NCBI GenBank assembly: GCA_024500155.1
Contig: CM044873.1
Span: 4,097,001 to 4,161,000, forward strand
Reading direction: 5' to 3'
DNA: 64,000 nucleotides
Origin: Chenopodium formosanum
Lineage: Eukaryota > Streptophyta > Magnoliopsida > Caryophyllales > Amaranthaceae
In this document: in pieces, positions 35,432 through 48,114 of the stretch
Position numbering within the stretch: the first letter of the stretch is position 1
How the letters are laid out: every line of letters starts with the position of its first letter
Program-made: the position numbers and the translations under genes
The notes under the pieces: generated by a model
Databases searched by the model: none
Seen by the model: the letters and a program-made list of their open reading frames with translations, nothing else
Told to the model about the DNA's origin: nothing

Positions 35432-37789
35432 AAATGAAACGGAACAATGATTTTTGAAGAGAGAAACTTAATAGACAACTTTATCCCAACAAATGATGTT
35501 CTTGGTTGTTTTAGAGGAGAACTCCCCAATTATAAAAAGTAGAGGGAGTATCTTGCAATAAACCACTAAATAAATAACCAACAATGAGCACATTTGTTAA
35601 GAGCATGTATTAGTTTTGGAGAGGGAAACCTGAGAGCAAATTATACAGCAACATTGGAGGCTTGGAGCTTTAAATTTGCTACTTTCTAGTTTAACCTACC
35701 ATAACTATTCATTTTTTTTTACTCACACATGAGTAGATTTCCATAGAAAGACGCTTACCATTGTTGTAGTAAGCCTGGAGAAGAAAAGGTTAAAAATCAA
35801 TTACATAAAACTTTTTAGACATGAACTGATTAACGTTACTTTGTCATCAACCTTTACTAAAAAAAAAAAAGGACGATATCAAGTGGTGGGGTTGCCGTTG
35901 ACAATTCGTGGTACAACCCCATGAATCAGATTGTAACACAGCTCAACACTAACTGATCAAAAACAGTGTTTAGTACAAAAATAACCCATAACCCATGTTA
36001 ATGAATAAAAGTGTGCAACACTTTTCATGTGCTTCATTGGGTACCTTACTGCCCTTAGCGCTAAAACTAGAGAGAAATTTGGCAAAATACTTTGTGATTA
36101 AGACTTTAAAAAAGGAAAGTTGCTCTCTGTTTTTTTTTTTTTTTTTTTTTTTTTTCAGGAATTATACGGAGCACAATGTTACTCAAATCGAAAACCTTTA
36201 CATGTTGAACTTTAGCCTGCATATCGTAAGGTGCAGCCAAAACTATTTACCTCGGGTACAAGTACATGCAAGGGGAGCAGGTAGATAAAATACGAATTAT
36301 ATTGTGAAGAGCATATAGAGTTTAGGTCATCATTTGCAATCAGCAATTTGATCAAAACCCACTGATAATCTAGCATAAATTATAGACTACGAAAATATTG
36401 CAAGTGTGATCTCAATGTATTAGGTCTAATGTGTACGTGTATTTTAATAATTACTCCATAACAACTGCAAAACTTCAATTTAAATGCATTTAAGGTAATT
36501 GGGCAAGTAATTTGGAACTAAGGTTGTAATACATCAAGTGACTAGCTCCAAAACTTTTTAACGACAATTATTAAACTAAACTGGCCGCAACAATATTTAT
36601 AATACTTGTAAGTTGTAAAGTTGTTAAGAATGGAAATGGATAAATTTGGCAGTGTAGACCAAAAATATACACAACGTAGTCAGAAAGGGGCTAAGGGGGC
36701 AGTAGAGGTCTGACTATCATCCCACATTCAATTGTAACCTAAGATCAATTAAACCAGCCAGATGGTTGATTAGCACGCATTTCCTGATATAACTACGGAG
36801 TCTCGTCCCTGTCAATGATCTTAGATGCCACAATAGATCCTATAAGGTCTCAACCAAGGCAGGTGTCACACAAAATTTACTACTAATCTATCAATAATAG
36901 ATAAAAATTCAAGTCAATACCAACAGCAAATCCATAGGTTTACTAACATCTAGTTTCAAATGAAGTTCTGAACATACCAAACTCTAACCTAGAACACTTC
37001 TCTCACCAAGAGAGTGCAAGTCTTTGCAGTGTTAAAAACTGCACAGTATAAACTAGATACGACACAGTATAGATAAGAGACAAGAGACTTTCAAACACCA
37101 GAGTAAAGTTAAATGGCAGGAGCGATGCACGATCAGCAGCTTCAGATAAACTCACCACCTTTGTCATCCTCAACAATGTACAAGACTTATCCATTGGAAG
37201 ACATTTCAGTAGTTCACTTCTCAATAGCCCCAAAGATTATGATAAAAACAGGCTGAGGGGCAGAGGAGGGACATTAAATCAAAATTCCCCAAACAAATTA
37301 CCGATGCACCAGAATCAACACAGATGAAGGCAAAACTGATTTTACCATAATCAGATTCCAAAAAAAACCAAAAACAAAAAGACCCATAAACTCCTGCCAC
37401 AAGGTCAAGATATTACATACACACAAAAGGGGGGGAAACAAAGAGAAGGGGAAAATAAAAACAAAAACAAAATTTTTAGGATTCTTCTTCCGCAGTCTTA
37501 TCTTTTAAGTTGTATCTCTCAATCTTTTTGTTTTTTCTAATTTTTTTTCCTTTTTTTCAATTTTTTTTTTTTTTTTTTTTTTTGGTTTTTTTTTTGTTTT
37601 TTTTTTTGGAGTTTTATAGTTTAATATATCTGCTTTGCAAAACATGGTGTATTTGCAAGTCATGATCCTGAATAAACAGATTATACTCACCAAGGTCATT
37701 CATTCCCTGTTCCTACATTCCACATGGTGTTTCCGGATCAAATATAATCAGCATGATCCTTGCATGAAATAAAGGCTGGATCCAGGTGA
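35432..37789. other. Intergenic region and LARP1-like 3' flank
   Basis: AT-rich, with T homopolymers near 36130-36155 and 37561-37583. A short AGAGGGAGTATC near 35543 may be a Stowaway relic. The part closest to 37789 is the 3' UTR of the LARP1-like gene. No gene is supported. Confidence 0.45.
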
Positions 37790-40700
37790 TCAACATCCAC
37801 TTGAGCTTGCCCCATCCTTAACAGACTTTGACGGGCTATGCAAATCCCCAGAGGATGATCTAAAGATTGTAGCAGCGTTAACATCTAGCTGAGCATTAGG
37901 ATGATTCTCACCAATGGTCTTCTCATCTACTTTAAGATTTTGAAAATGAGCTGGCAGTGTAGCAGTAGTTGGAGAATTGGGAGATTGCGAGCCAGATGCA
38001 GTTGAATCCTGCACAGTTGGAATAATCCATCTTACCCAATCATCACGTCTTCTGATTTTTTCACCCTGCAATCGTAATTTAACAATCAATCAATCAAAGC
38101 CTTAATCCCATAAGTGGGGTCAGCTTAATGAACCAAAAATGATTATTCCATATAGCCATCTACAAAAAAATTCCTCCTTTACCCCTTACAATCAAATGCC
38201 TCTCATTTCACTCAAACAAAAACAAAAAAATAAAATTAAATATAAGAGCAAATTTATACTCAAAACAAGTTCAAAAACCTTGCTCTATACATCAGAGTAA
38301 AAAAGGATAGGGAGGTAAATAATTAAAACTATTGAGCAGGCATGACTACTACCTGCACTTCAACAATAGTCGAAGACCTCACAGCATCCAGTATTTGCTG
38401 AACATTTTCTGTCAACTCCATGACCTGAAATCAAGTTCCAACATAACATTGACAAAGAGCTACTGTGTAATATAAAGTTTGAAGAGCTAAGACATTCAAA
38501 TAACCAAGGTAAGATGAAAAGGGAATCAATGGTCATTTCACGAGAAAAATAAAATGCATAGCATTTTTGCATGAATTCCATTTTTCTATACCAACAGGCA
38601 ACAGCTCATAGAACATATAAATTTCAGAATAAAAAACTCAAAACAGAATACTGCGCCTACATGATTGTGAATTGTGTAAAGATGCTCTCTTGGTCCAATT
38701 TAATATTCTCATACAATTTTGGCACAGTAAAAATTTGTAAAGTGAGATAAAAAAATTTAAAAGAGGGTTAAGTAAAATTGAAAGAGCAACCATTAGAATT
38801 GAGAGAAAAAATAGGATGATGATATAAAGAGAAAAAGAAACCTCAACTGGAAATGGGAAAATAAATTTGGGGAAATCTCAAAACAGAGGAAGATGAGTCA
38901 AGGACATTACATTATGGAAAATGAGAACAGGGAGTATATATACTCACAGGCAGATACAAAAAAAATTAAAAAAAATACTAATTCCCTAGGTCTAAATCTT
39001 CAGCTATAGACATGCAAGGATTTAGAAGGAAATGCAAAATTACCAATATTCGTGATGATATAAGTAAAGAAAGTGCAGAATCAGGAAAATTAAGCTCAAA
39101 CATGTGAAAATGGAAAGAGGGCAATAGCTTTGACATGGTAATATAAAAACAGCAACGACATTCTACTTTGGAGAGTTAAAAAAAGGAATCCTACTTCCCT
39201 GTTACTCAAAACTCACAACAAGGAACTTCATCTCTTGACAATACTCACTTCCATACACTAGTCTCATATGGCCAACATAACAATGTATTAAAAGAGCTCT
39301 GAAGAGAATAGAAGAAATAATGAAGAAAAGAGGAAACAGATAACCCAAACTCCACAGCTGGTCAAAATGAAATTGGAAGAACAAAAGCCCCGACATGGGG
39401 GAGGGTGCCAGATAAAAGGGGCATCAGCAATATAAAACCAGAATGAAGAGGGCTGGGGGGAGGGGCCCAGGGAAATGATGATCTCTTTTCACTGATAGGC
39501 TGACAGCAGATGTAGTTATATTCCGCCAAGAGAGGGATTCTATTTAGCTATTATATCCTGCTTCAACCATGATAGTTGTCCCACAATGCAATGAACAAGA
39601 TGCTTTTACTGCCCGTTGGGATACAACATAAACCCGACCAACTTTCTTTTAATCTTCTGAAAGAAAGTACTACATACGCAAATTTCATAAACAAGCAATT
39701 GCAAGATAGGGAAATAGTAACAAAAATGGTCTGAAACTAATTAGAAACATAGAAATCTACAAAACTACCCTCAGGCAAATCGAGTACAGCTAGAAGATCA
39801 ATCGATCAATATCAATGCAATGTCAAAAGAAAGAAAATCAAAATCACTGCAGCGAGTTCCTAAGTACACAAACAAATCAGTAAAATAAGTAATCAAACCA
39901 TGTAGTCAAGTATATAATCTAAAACATGATGATATACAAATAAGTGGCAATCACGCAAAGGAAAACAGTGCAGGAAATATACATTTATTATCATGAAAAT
40001 AAGATCATCCCGAGAAGAATCAATGACTAAACATATGCAGAAAGCCTGTAGATTTATAGCAATCTCTAGATGTCACGGCACCCTATAACTCAGATAGCCG
40101 TTAACTTAAATCGTCAAGTTCCCTCTCGAGCTTATACTTTACGATCAATGCTTGTGACTTCACATTTACTATCCTCTACAATGAAATCAATGAGCAAAAT
40201 TTACGCTTTAGCCAGACTAGAAACGTTATTTAGTCGGTAAACCTAATCCACATTTTCTTTCTTTCATAACACTTCATCTTACTTTTTCTAACCATTTGTT
40301 TCACATTATTTTAATAATATTCAGCTATATTTTGAACTCATGCAAATTCAACCGAAAAGTTAACTTTAGGACAGATATCACACTTAGATATCATGATATA
40401 TGTTATGCTGCATCACTCTTGCATCAAAACTAGGAGTGTGGGTACTACAACATGAATAAACATGGGATGATTAACAAGCCACTTGTAAACATCCCCAGAT
40501 TCAAAACACATGTGAGACAGATCCACATAAAAGAAGAGCAAGTTGCAAGCAATGTTATAAGATACATTATTTAGGTAGCAAAACAGAGCACTCTAGATTG
40601 CAATAAAACGGAGATGTAATATTTCAAGCAGAAAAGCTCATTAAGGTCAAGAAATTGAACAAGATTCAGCAGGTTAGATAGACTACATGAGATGAAGTTG

Positions 40701-43390
40701 CAATAATACATCATGGAGGAGCTTACAAAATATTCAGAACCATCGACTTTACTGGTTAGATAACATAACACATTCAACGCTCCCACTGTTAACATTAAAT
40801 TAAAAATTTAAAAAAATAAAAATAAAATAAAATAAAAAACACCCCAAATTCAGTTCTGAGCAAAGTCGTAAACATTCAAAGTACCAGCAAAGAGCAATGT
40901 ACAGGAAAATACAGACAAAAGAAGACGTTCTTAAAGATTGACCCAAGTACACAGAGCATGGAATAGAGCAACATTAATCATTGAGAAATTAAGATGAGTG
41001 TAGTAAGAATTTATGGTAAAGAAAGAATGCCAGAGCTAAAGTTACTACCAGAGTATAATACAATGTATATAGCTCGACAGAGTTACCCAGTACCCAGAAC
41101 ATTTTAAGATCAATTTATTTTTAGAACAGAAGGGCACAAGATGCCAATTGAACAGTGGGCACTGGGCATTAAGAAGAACCAAATAAAGATAAGAGCAAAT
41201 CTTTGTCACGAAACTTCATTTACAATCAGCAGGCAAATGAATCAAATTATAAGGCAAGAAGAAAATCTAAATAAAACTTGCATCAGAACGAGAACTTACT
41301 TTTTTAAAACCCGCAATCAATCTAACATTAACCCAACCCTGTGAATCCATTTGTTTCCGCAGAAATGTGTCTTTGATTAAATTCTCATTGCTGTCAAAAC
41401 AAAACAAATAACTCCAAATGATTAGAAAAATGATCACATCATCAATTGGTTCAGAAAAACCCTGTACGGAAAAGAGGAAGCCCTAAATAAGTACCTGAAG
41501 TAATAATCTATCTGATTCACTATCCTAGTATGCAACTGAGGATCTTGAGCAGGCTGAATATACACAGGTGGAGGTGCAACAAAAGGCACACCAGGAATAT
41601 AATACATAGGCATATCTGAAACATTCAAATAAATTAGATATGTACCCATACAACAGCATTCCGTCAGCTAGCAATTATGAAAACTTACCAGGCACCCCCA
41701 TAGGGCCCATAAAAGATCGCATAGGAGGGTGAACATAAGGAGTAGGAACAGGCTGGGGTCTCACATAATTTCTAGGAGAGACTCTTGGTTGCATGGTAGA
41801 ATCCCTCCCATTAAAACTCCTCTGCTGATTCCAATCATGATTCCCACGATCCTGATCACCGCGTCTCCCCCCATAATTCTGATGTGACCCATCTCCTCGT
41901 GAATGGGACCCACCACTCCCCCTCCTGTATGAGTTGCGCGGCTGAGGATGATCCCCACTAACATTCCGTGATCCTGGCTCTCGATGACCATGGTTTTGAA
42001 TGTTGTCTCTGCCAGAACCGTCAGAAGAACCAACAGAAGTAGGTTTTGAGGAGTTATGATTATGATTGTGTGAACCTTCCACAGCAGATGAAGGCTGATG
42101 AGAAAAACCGCCATTAGCTTGTGAGTTACCCCCACCATCCCGCTTCATTGATTTTTGGCGTGCTGGACGTCCATGGTTTGACATAGAGTTATGGCTCAAA
42201 CTACTAGTTGTAGGCTTTGGAGAAGCTGATGAAGATTGCGGCAACGACTGTACTGGTGGTGCTATTGACAATGATGATGATTCAGATGCAATTACCTAGA
42301 GCAAACCAAACCATCACAACCACAACATACACAAATAATGATGATAGCTGACAAATCAAACTATTATCTTCAAGTGAAACATATACAGGTTATCAGGAGA
42401 GAAATTGACCAATATTGTCACAGAAGAGGCAAATAAAACAACCCCAAATGTTTCCTTCTCACATCATTCACACTTTCCAACCAATGCAAAGTACAATACA
42501 CAATTAACACACAACAATATTAATAACTCGATATATAAACCGATAGCATTATTTCAGCCCCTCTGCTCTAAAATCCCAATATATCACGATCACTTCAAAT
42601 ACCCAATTACATCCTCCACACCATAACATGGAACAAACAATTCCATCAATAAACCCAAATTTGAATAATAATAATAAAATATATGATATTTATACAAATA
42701 TATATATAAAATTATAAAACAACGTGTTCCCTCGGATCCTTTTAGCCAATAAAACTACTTTATTTAACAAAACCAATGCAGCATCAAACATCACTTAAAA
42801 TATCAATAATTTATTTTATCAAAACAATACTAAGCCCCAATTTTTACCTAATAAAATCAGCCGAATTTATAATTTGCACAACAGATTAAAACAAATAAAA
42901 AATCATAATTTCTTAGATGCCATGATCTAAGAAACAAACAAATTACTCAAAAAGATTAAAAAATAATCAAACAAATTAGGGTAAAGCAAACCTGAGGAGA
43001 AGAAACCGATCCAGAATCAGGGAGACTTTTAGACGAATCGGAGGAAGAAAGCTTGGAAGGAACTTTGTTTTTAGTCTCAAGAATAGTGGGCCAAGCTGGA
43101 GAGCCCATCACAACTGGGCCAGGCCCACCATTCTCAACGGGTCCATTAGACGGTTTCTTATTCCAAGCGGGCTTCTTACCACCCGCATTGCCCCCATTCT
43201 CGGCGTTCTCCGCCGGAATCTCCGGTGCCGGTGAAAAGCTCCTCTCACCTGTTGCCGGCGGCGACTTTGGAGCTCCGGTTGACTCAGATTCCGGTCGTCG
43301 ACCAGACCACGGAGTCGCGCCAACGGCGGCGGCTGAAGAGGAGGAAGAGGAGAGAGAAGGAGAAGGATTGCTGTTAGCTGTCGCTGCCAT
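37790..43390 (-). CDS. LARP1: La-related protein 1 (LARP1B/C type), 6 exons
   Basis: LARP1 proteins bind mRNA, act in translation and mRNA turnover, and plant LARP1B/C are linked to senescence and stress responses. Exons (minus): 43390-42992, 42295-41689, 41615-41495, 41390-41300, 38424-38353 and 38065-37790. All sites are GT-AG and all phases agree, giving 521 residues, the size of Arabidopsis LARP1C. Residues 1-335 are low complexity (Ser/Ala, then Gly/Arg/His/Asn with RGG-like RRGSGG, GGRRGDQDRG). Residues about 362-445 are the La motif: IDYYFSNENLIKDTFLRKQM, then GWVNVRLIAGFKK, and GEKIRRRDDWVRWI. The open frame extends one codon above the ATG (TTG at 43391-43393), so ATG 43388-43390 is used. 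A telo-box (AAACCCTAATTT, minus strand, about 43409-43421) lies just upstream. Intron 4 is about 2.9 kb and has no other gene. Confidence 0.94.
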
Positions 43391-44449
43391 CAAAATGAAG
43401 AAAATTCCAAATTAGGGTTTTTTTTTTGGTTTTTCTGGGTATTGGTATCACTCGGTGTATGCCAACGAGTTAACTTAAACGATCAAAAAAATAAAAATAA
43501 AAATTTGGTATGAAATTGGGGAAAAATTAAAATTAGGGTTTATAAAATTAAATTTTTTTAGGGAAAGATGTAAAGATTGAATGAGGGATCGAATGGAAGG
43601 TAGAAGAAGGAAGAAAAGCAAATTCCTTTTCTTGTTGTGGGTGGTTTCTCTCTCTAGGTTTTGGTTTCTCTCTCTAAACACGAAGAACAAGAGGGAGGGG
43701 ATCTTCTTCTCTACTCACTCTCTCTCTCTTCTTTTTTTAGGTTGGGGTATTTGTGCTCTGGTTTTTTTTTTTTTTTTTTAAGTTTCTTTTTTTACGAAAT
43801 TACCCTCGTGTTTCCTTGTGTATTTTGTAGCTTAGGAATTCCAAAGAGGCAAGGAGTACTAGGTTAAAATACATCTTTTTATTGGTTTATTGTTATCTTT
43901 TTTATTCACATTTAATTACCCGAAAAACTAAAAAATTGTCTTTAAAAAAAAAATTTACCCAATAAAAAACTAACAGAAAATGTGGAAATAACTCATGCTA
44001 ATAATTTACTCCATATAATTTATTTCTTTTTTTATGAATATTTTGTTTCCATTTTCCAAAATATTTAATTTCTATGCTCGTACTATACTATATCAAGACT
44101 CATGCAATGTATTGTTATTTTATTTATATAAAATTTTGTATATTTATTATGATCTCTTGATTCTATTATTTTTTTTCTATTCTAATTTCTTTTTTACATA
44201 AATTTTGGAGATAAAATTTAAATCTATTTTACAAAAGATATATTGCTTAAATTTCCAATAATAAAGGATATTTGTTTTTGTCGTCTTTTTAAAGAATTCG
44301 CCAAACATCCATATAAGTTTAAGCAAACTATTTATCAATAGTGTATGATGACCTCTTTTTAAACAAGTGTGCAAACATTATAGTATTATACCAATTAACA
44401 TTTGTTTACATTTTTTCCTTTTTAATGCCCCCCACAAGTATATCGATTG
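43391..44449 (-). promoter_or_regulatory. LARP1-like upstream region
   Basis: Contains two AAACCCTAAT-type telo-boxes on the minus strand (about 43409-43421 and 43534-43541), GA/CT-rich tracts around 43640-43735 (TTTCTCTCTCTA), and a T homopolymer near 43761-43778. Telo-boxes are common in promoters of translation-related plant genes; the role here is inferred. Beyond about 43900 the sequence is AT-rich with nothing recognisable. Confidence 0.4.
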
Positions 44450-44567
44450 TTTTTTTTTTTTTTTGGGTGTTTAGAGAGCCGCGAGGGCGGGGGTGAGAAT
44501 CGAGGATATGATTTTATGGAAGCGGAAGGAAAATCTAACCACTTGAGCTATCTCTCACTCTCACAAC
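44450..44567 (-). mobile_element. SINE insertion with target-site duplication
   Basis: On the minus strand it starts with a tRNA-like head, ATAGCTCAAGTGGTTAGA (A-box-like), then CCTCGATTCTCACC (B-box-like), and ends in a run of about 16 A next to ACACCC. Perfect 11-base direct repeats TATATCGATTG flank it (44439-44449 and 44568-44578). About 118 bases, so a short tRNA-derived SINE. Confidence 0.8.
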
Positions 44568-44667
44568 TATATCGATTGTCAATATACACCCTTCATCTTT
44601 TATTATATATATTTGATCGATTATTGTTGTAATTATTAGTTGATGATCTATGGTATTGATGTTATTT

Positions 44668-44745
44668 TCTTTTTCTTTAGAGAGCCACATGGACGGGTGA
44701 TAACCAAAAGATGAGCTCTAACAACTTGAGTTATCTCCCACTCAT
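44668..44745 (-). mobile_element. Second, degraded copy of the same SINE
   Basis: Minus strand AGATAACTCAAGTTGTTAGAG, then TTTGGTTATCACCCGTCC, then TGGCTCTCTAAAG match the SINE at 44450-44567 with many substitutions. It has only a short A-rich end and no clear target repeats, so it is older. Confidence 0.6.
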
Positions 44746-44992
44746 GGTTATTGACATTGATACTATAATATAGAATCAAGTTAATTTGCTTGATGACAAA
44801 AAGATAACTCAAAATATTGTTTCAAAAAATTATAGACTGTAATTAAACTCTAGATGATATTTTTCCTATAGAGGTCATTGTTTTTATTGTTCTTTCTAAA
44901 ATTCAAGATTTTGGTTTTATTAGTTTGCTACCATTAATGCTATTTATATCTAAGTCAACCTTTTTGTTCACATCACTTGAAAGCAATTATAA

Positions 44993-45258
44993 GGTCCCGT
45001 TCTCTTCACCTTATTTTTGCTAAACCGAAATTATTTTTACTGAAACAAAATTATATTTGCTGAACTTAAATTTTTTTTACTGAATTGAAATTTTTTTTGT
45101 TGAACTGAAATTATTTTTACTGATTTTCTATTACAATTCTTCTTTAAAAAAACTGAATTTTACTGAACTGAAATTCATTTTACTGAACTGAACTTATTTT
45201 TAATGAACTGAAATTAATTTTACTTAATATTATTTTTTAAGGTGAAGAGAACAGGGCC
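44993..45258. mobile_element. Tourist-like MITE 3
   Basis: Terminal inverted repeats GGTCCCGTTCTCTTCACC and GGTGAAGAGAACAGGGCC, flanked by TAA at both ends (44990-44992 and 45259-45261). The interior consists of tandem variants of ACTGAACTGAAATTATTTTT. The terminal sequence is related to that of MITEs 1 and 2. Similar ACTGAAATT repeats continue to about 45570 and may be a second, decayed copy. Confidence 0.8.
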
Positions 45259-45569
45259 TAACTCAATAAAAAAATAAAACTTTTTTTTTTTTTTACTGAT
45301 TCTCTATTATATTTGTTCTTTACAGTCATTGTTTGTTGAATTGAAATTATGTTTACTAAATTGAAATTATTTTACAATTTTATTGCTGAACATTATTTTT
45401 TATTGTTTCTCTATTATATTTGTTCTTTAAATAAACTGACTTTTACTGAATTATTTTTGTTAAGCCAGGCAGAGTTAGTGAGCCGTGTAATAGGCGACCA
45501 TTTCGTGCGGTTCTTTTTTTAATGAACTGATTTTTTTTCTATTGAATTGAAATTATTTTTTATTAAATA

Positions 45570-48114
45570 TTATTATATTGATTCGATGATTTGATTTTTT
45601 TTGATAATCTTAAGAATTCATGTTAAAGCTCATGCAAACTCATGTGTCGTGTATTGTGTTAATGTCACTTTGTATTTGCCTTGTCCCAATACTTCATGTA
45701 ATCTCATGCATGGTCCGATTTATATGTTATGTCATGTTATACTAACGGATAACTTTTACTATAATTTATACTTTTGTAAAAATCGTAAAATAAGCGGGTC
45801 GACATGCAGTCATATTGTTAGGCTCGTGCCAATTCTAAAAGATGTTCGTGCACAGTCCATGGTCGACCAACATGTCTCACATGCCGATATGTTGTGTCGT
45901 GTCGTGTCGGATTTATGATAGGTTTATGTCAAGTCATACAATTTTGTGTTGTGCTTCATATGTAATTGACCCTCATGTCAATTCAGCTTTTGCCCAGTTC
46001 ATATCAAAACCTTAATTTAAACAATTAATCTAGCGTCCATAAATGATCAAATAGGTTTTTGTTATTGTGACCCTCTAAGGCTTAGTATTCGTTAATGGCT
46101 TGTATTGAACTTCCTAATATCATTAATCAATTATTGGAATCAAAAATTGTGTACACACTTTCATAACAATATGTCAACATATAGGACAGAAAAGTGTAAT
46201 ATTGGGTGCATTGACTAATGTATATAAAAAAATTATATATCAGGGGTCAATGGTTTTTTTTTTTTCCTTTTCCTTTTTGAGGCAACTTGAAACAACCAAT
46301 ATGGTGATAAGGTCTCTATAACAACATACTTGTATAGTTGTATATATCTACAGCCAATTATCAACAATGAATAAATAATAAATCAATTCACATTGTTTTC
46401 TCTTTAATTTCTCACTCTCTTTTTTTGATAAGAAGGTTACTAATATTAATGCATCATCAAATAAAGTTTAATTGTAAGCATATAATGTGTGATGAATCTA
46501 ATGATGTTAATATTAAGATAAGATTAGAAATATTTAAATGATTGATATGAGTTATTTCAAAAAAAAAAAAAAAAAAAAAAAAAAGATTGATAAGAGTAAT
46601 ATTTGATGGTCTTTTTCACTCTCATGGTGCCCTTAAATTCCCTCCCACTTATTAAGCGATAAAATTTATAGAGATTCTTCTTTTTTTTTCCGTGTATTAA
46701 AATGGGTTCTTTGTCCCCTTGATCTATTCTATGTTTGGTATGGAGATGGATCCAATAAACCTTTCTTTTATCATTTTATTTATGTGGATGCTTTACACAA
46801 GAAGCTAAATTATTCCTTTCAATGAGGAATAAAGATGAATTCTCTCCCTTTTTGAGAAGGTGAGGAAGAGGAAAGAGCCCTGTGTGGCTTAGGTACAATA
46901 TTAAAGCCAACAAGAAAAAGGGTATCAAAATCTAGGAAATATACATTACTATTCGCCAGAATTTTGCACTTTTTTCCCCGAATGATACCTTATGTGGGGG
47001 TGGCAATTGGGTCAATGGTTTAAATTAGGATTTCGGGTTGATTTTAAATTGTGCTAAAAATATTCAAAATTAACGTAAAATCAATACTAATACAAAGTAC
47101 AAAATAATCATAATAAAAAAAAACACGAGTCAATTCTCTTGTAAATTCTCGAACTTTGGCCTGGTTAGATCTAACCATGAGCAAATATAATAATTTGCAA
47201 TGGGTTCTTAGATAACGTAAATAAGTAGCAGCTAGAATACGATAAGGTATACGAGAGCAGATGTGATTCATATGAATAAGATCTCAGCAACACCGGCCTA
47301 AATTCTTAGGAAGGAATATATTCTGTTGGGGGTGAAATAATTAAGGAATGAAAAATAGTCTAAATAGGGATAAAATGGGTATTCTACCAGAGGAATTAAG
47401 GAAGAAAAAAGGGTGTGACTATTTTAGTGCATGGTAAAACACTAAAACCCTTTCACTGAAATTGATGCAACGTTAGAAAGTTTCACCTAACTTAAGCAGC
47501 AGCAAATCAATCACCAAATGTGCAGAAAATAAGAGTTTCCACGAGAAAGTCGTGTCATTATTAGCTGTACCCAGTGAATAACTTACCATTAACCCTTTCC
47601 TTTGCTCTCTTTTTCCTTGGGGATTTAATGTACCTAACCTATTAATTAATTACAATTAATTAGTGTTACCATCACATTTCATGAAACATGAGCTAATGAG
47701 TATTTTCGAGCCTCTATTGTCGTCACTCTAATCAAGCAAAATTATGTGACTAACCCGTGGCCCTCGGATAGCGATGTTTCTCCCTACATTATGGGACCAA
47801 TTTGAGCACATATTTTTCACAAACATGGAACATGTTTTGCTCAATGTAATTAGAGCTGCAATTACATGTAGACAGAATGATATTTTTTTTACGGGGACGG
47901 GATGATCATTCTGATAAGTACCATAGATTAATCAACTTGCTAAGTTGAGAAGAACACAAATTTCTGTACAACAATAAACTTCAACTACATTTTCTTAATT
48001 CAAAGTGATACCACAAGAAAATCCCAAACCAAAAGAAGGAATCAATAGACAAATCAGATTGATAAAACAAGATTACCAGAGGCGCTTTGAGAAGGGTCGT
48101 CAAATTGAGCTATC
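45570..48114. other. Intergenic region, no gene seen
   Basis: AT-rich. 45601-45918 is an open frame, but it consists of GTGTCGTG/CATGC-type low-complexity sequence and shows no domain. An A homopolymer sits near 46559-46584. Near 46995 the phrase GGGGTGGCAATTGGGTCAA resembles the end of a hAT-like element. The last part is the 3' flank of the USP-like gene. Confidence 0.4.

Noticed and set aside
31215..35529. Reading frames in satellite array 2 and in the CCCGA-rich module
   Set aside because: Same reason as array 1; the module frames consist of GSGSG-type peptides produced by a degenerate DNA motif.
37003..37233. 76-codon minus-strand frame downstream of the LARP1-like gene
   Set aside because: The LARP1-like protein already ends at a normal place (37790) and no splice path joins the two.
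41761..42138. Overlapping 125-codon minus-strand frame in LARP1 exon 2
   Set aside because: A shadow frame of the Gly/Arg-rich exon; the LARP1 frame is fixed by the splice phases on both sides.
45601..45918. 105-codon plus-strand frame
   Set aside because: Built on GTGTCGTG/CATGC low-complexity sequence; no start context, no similarity I can recognise.
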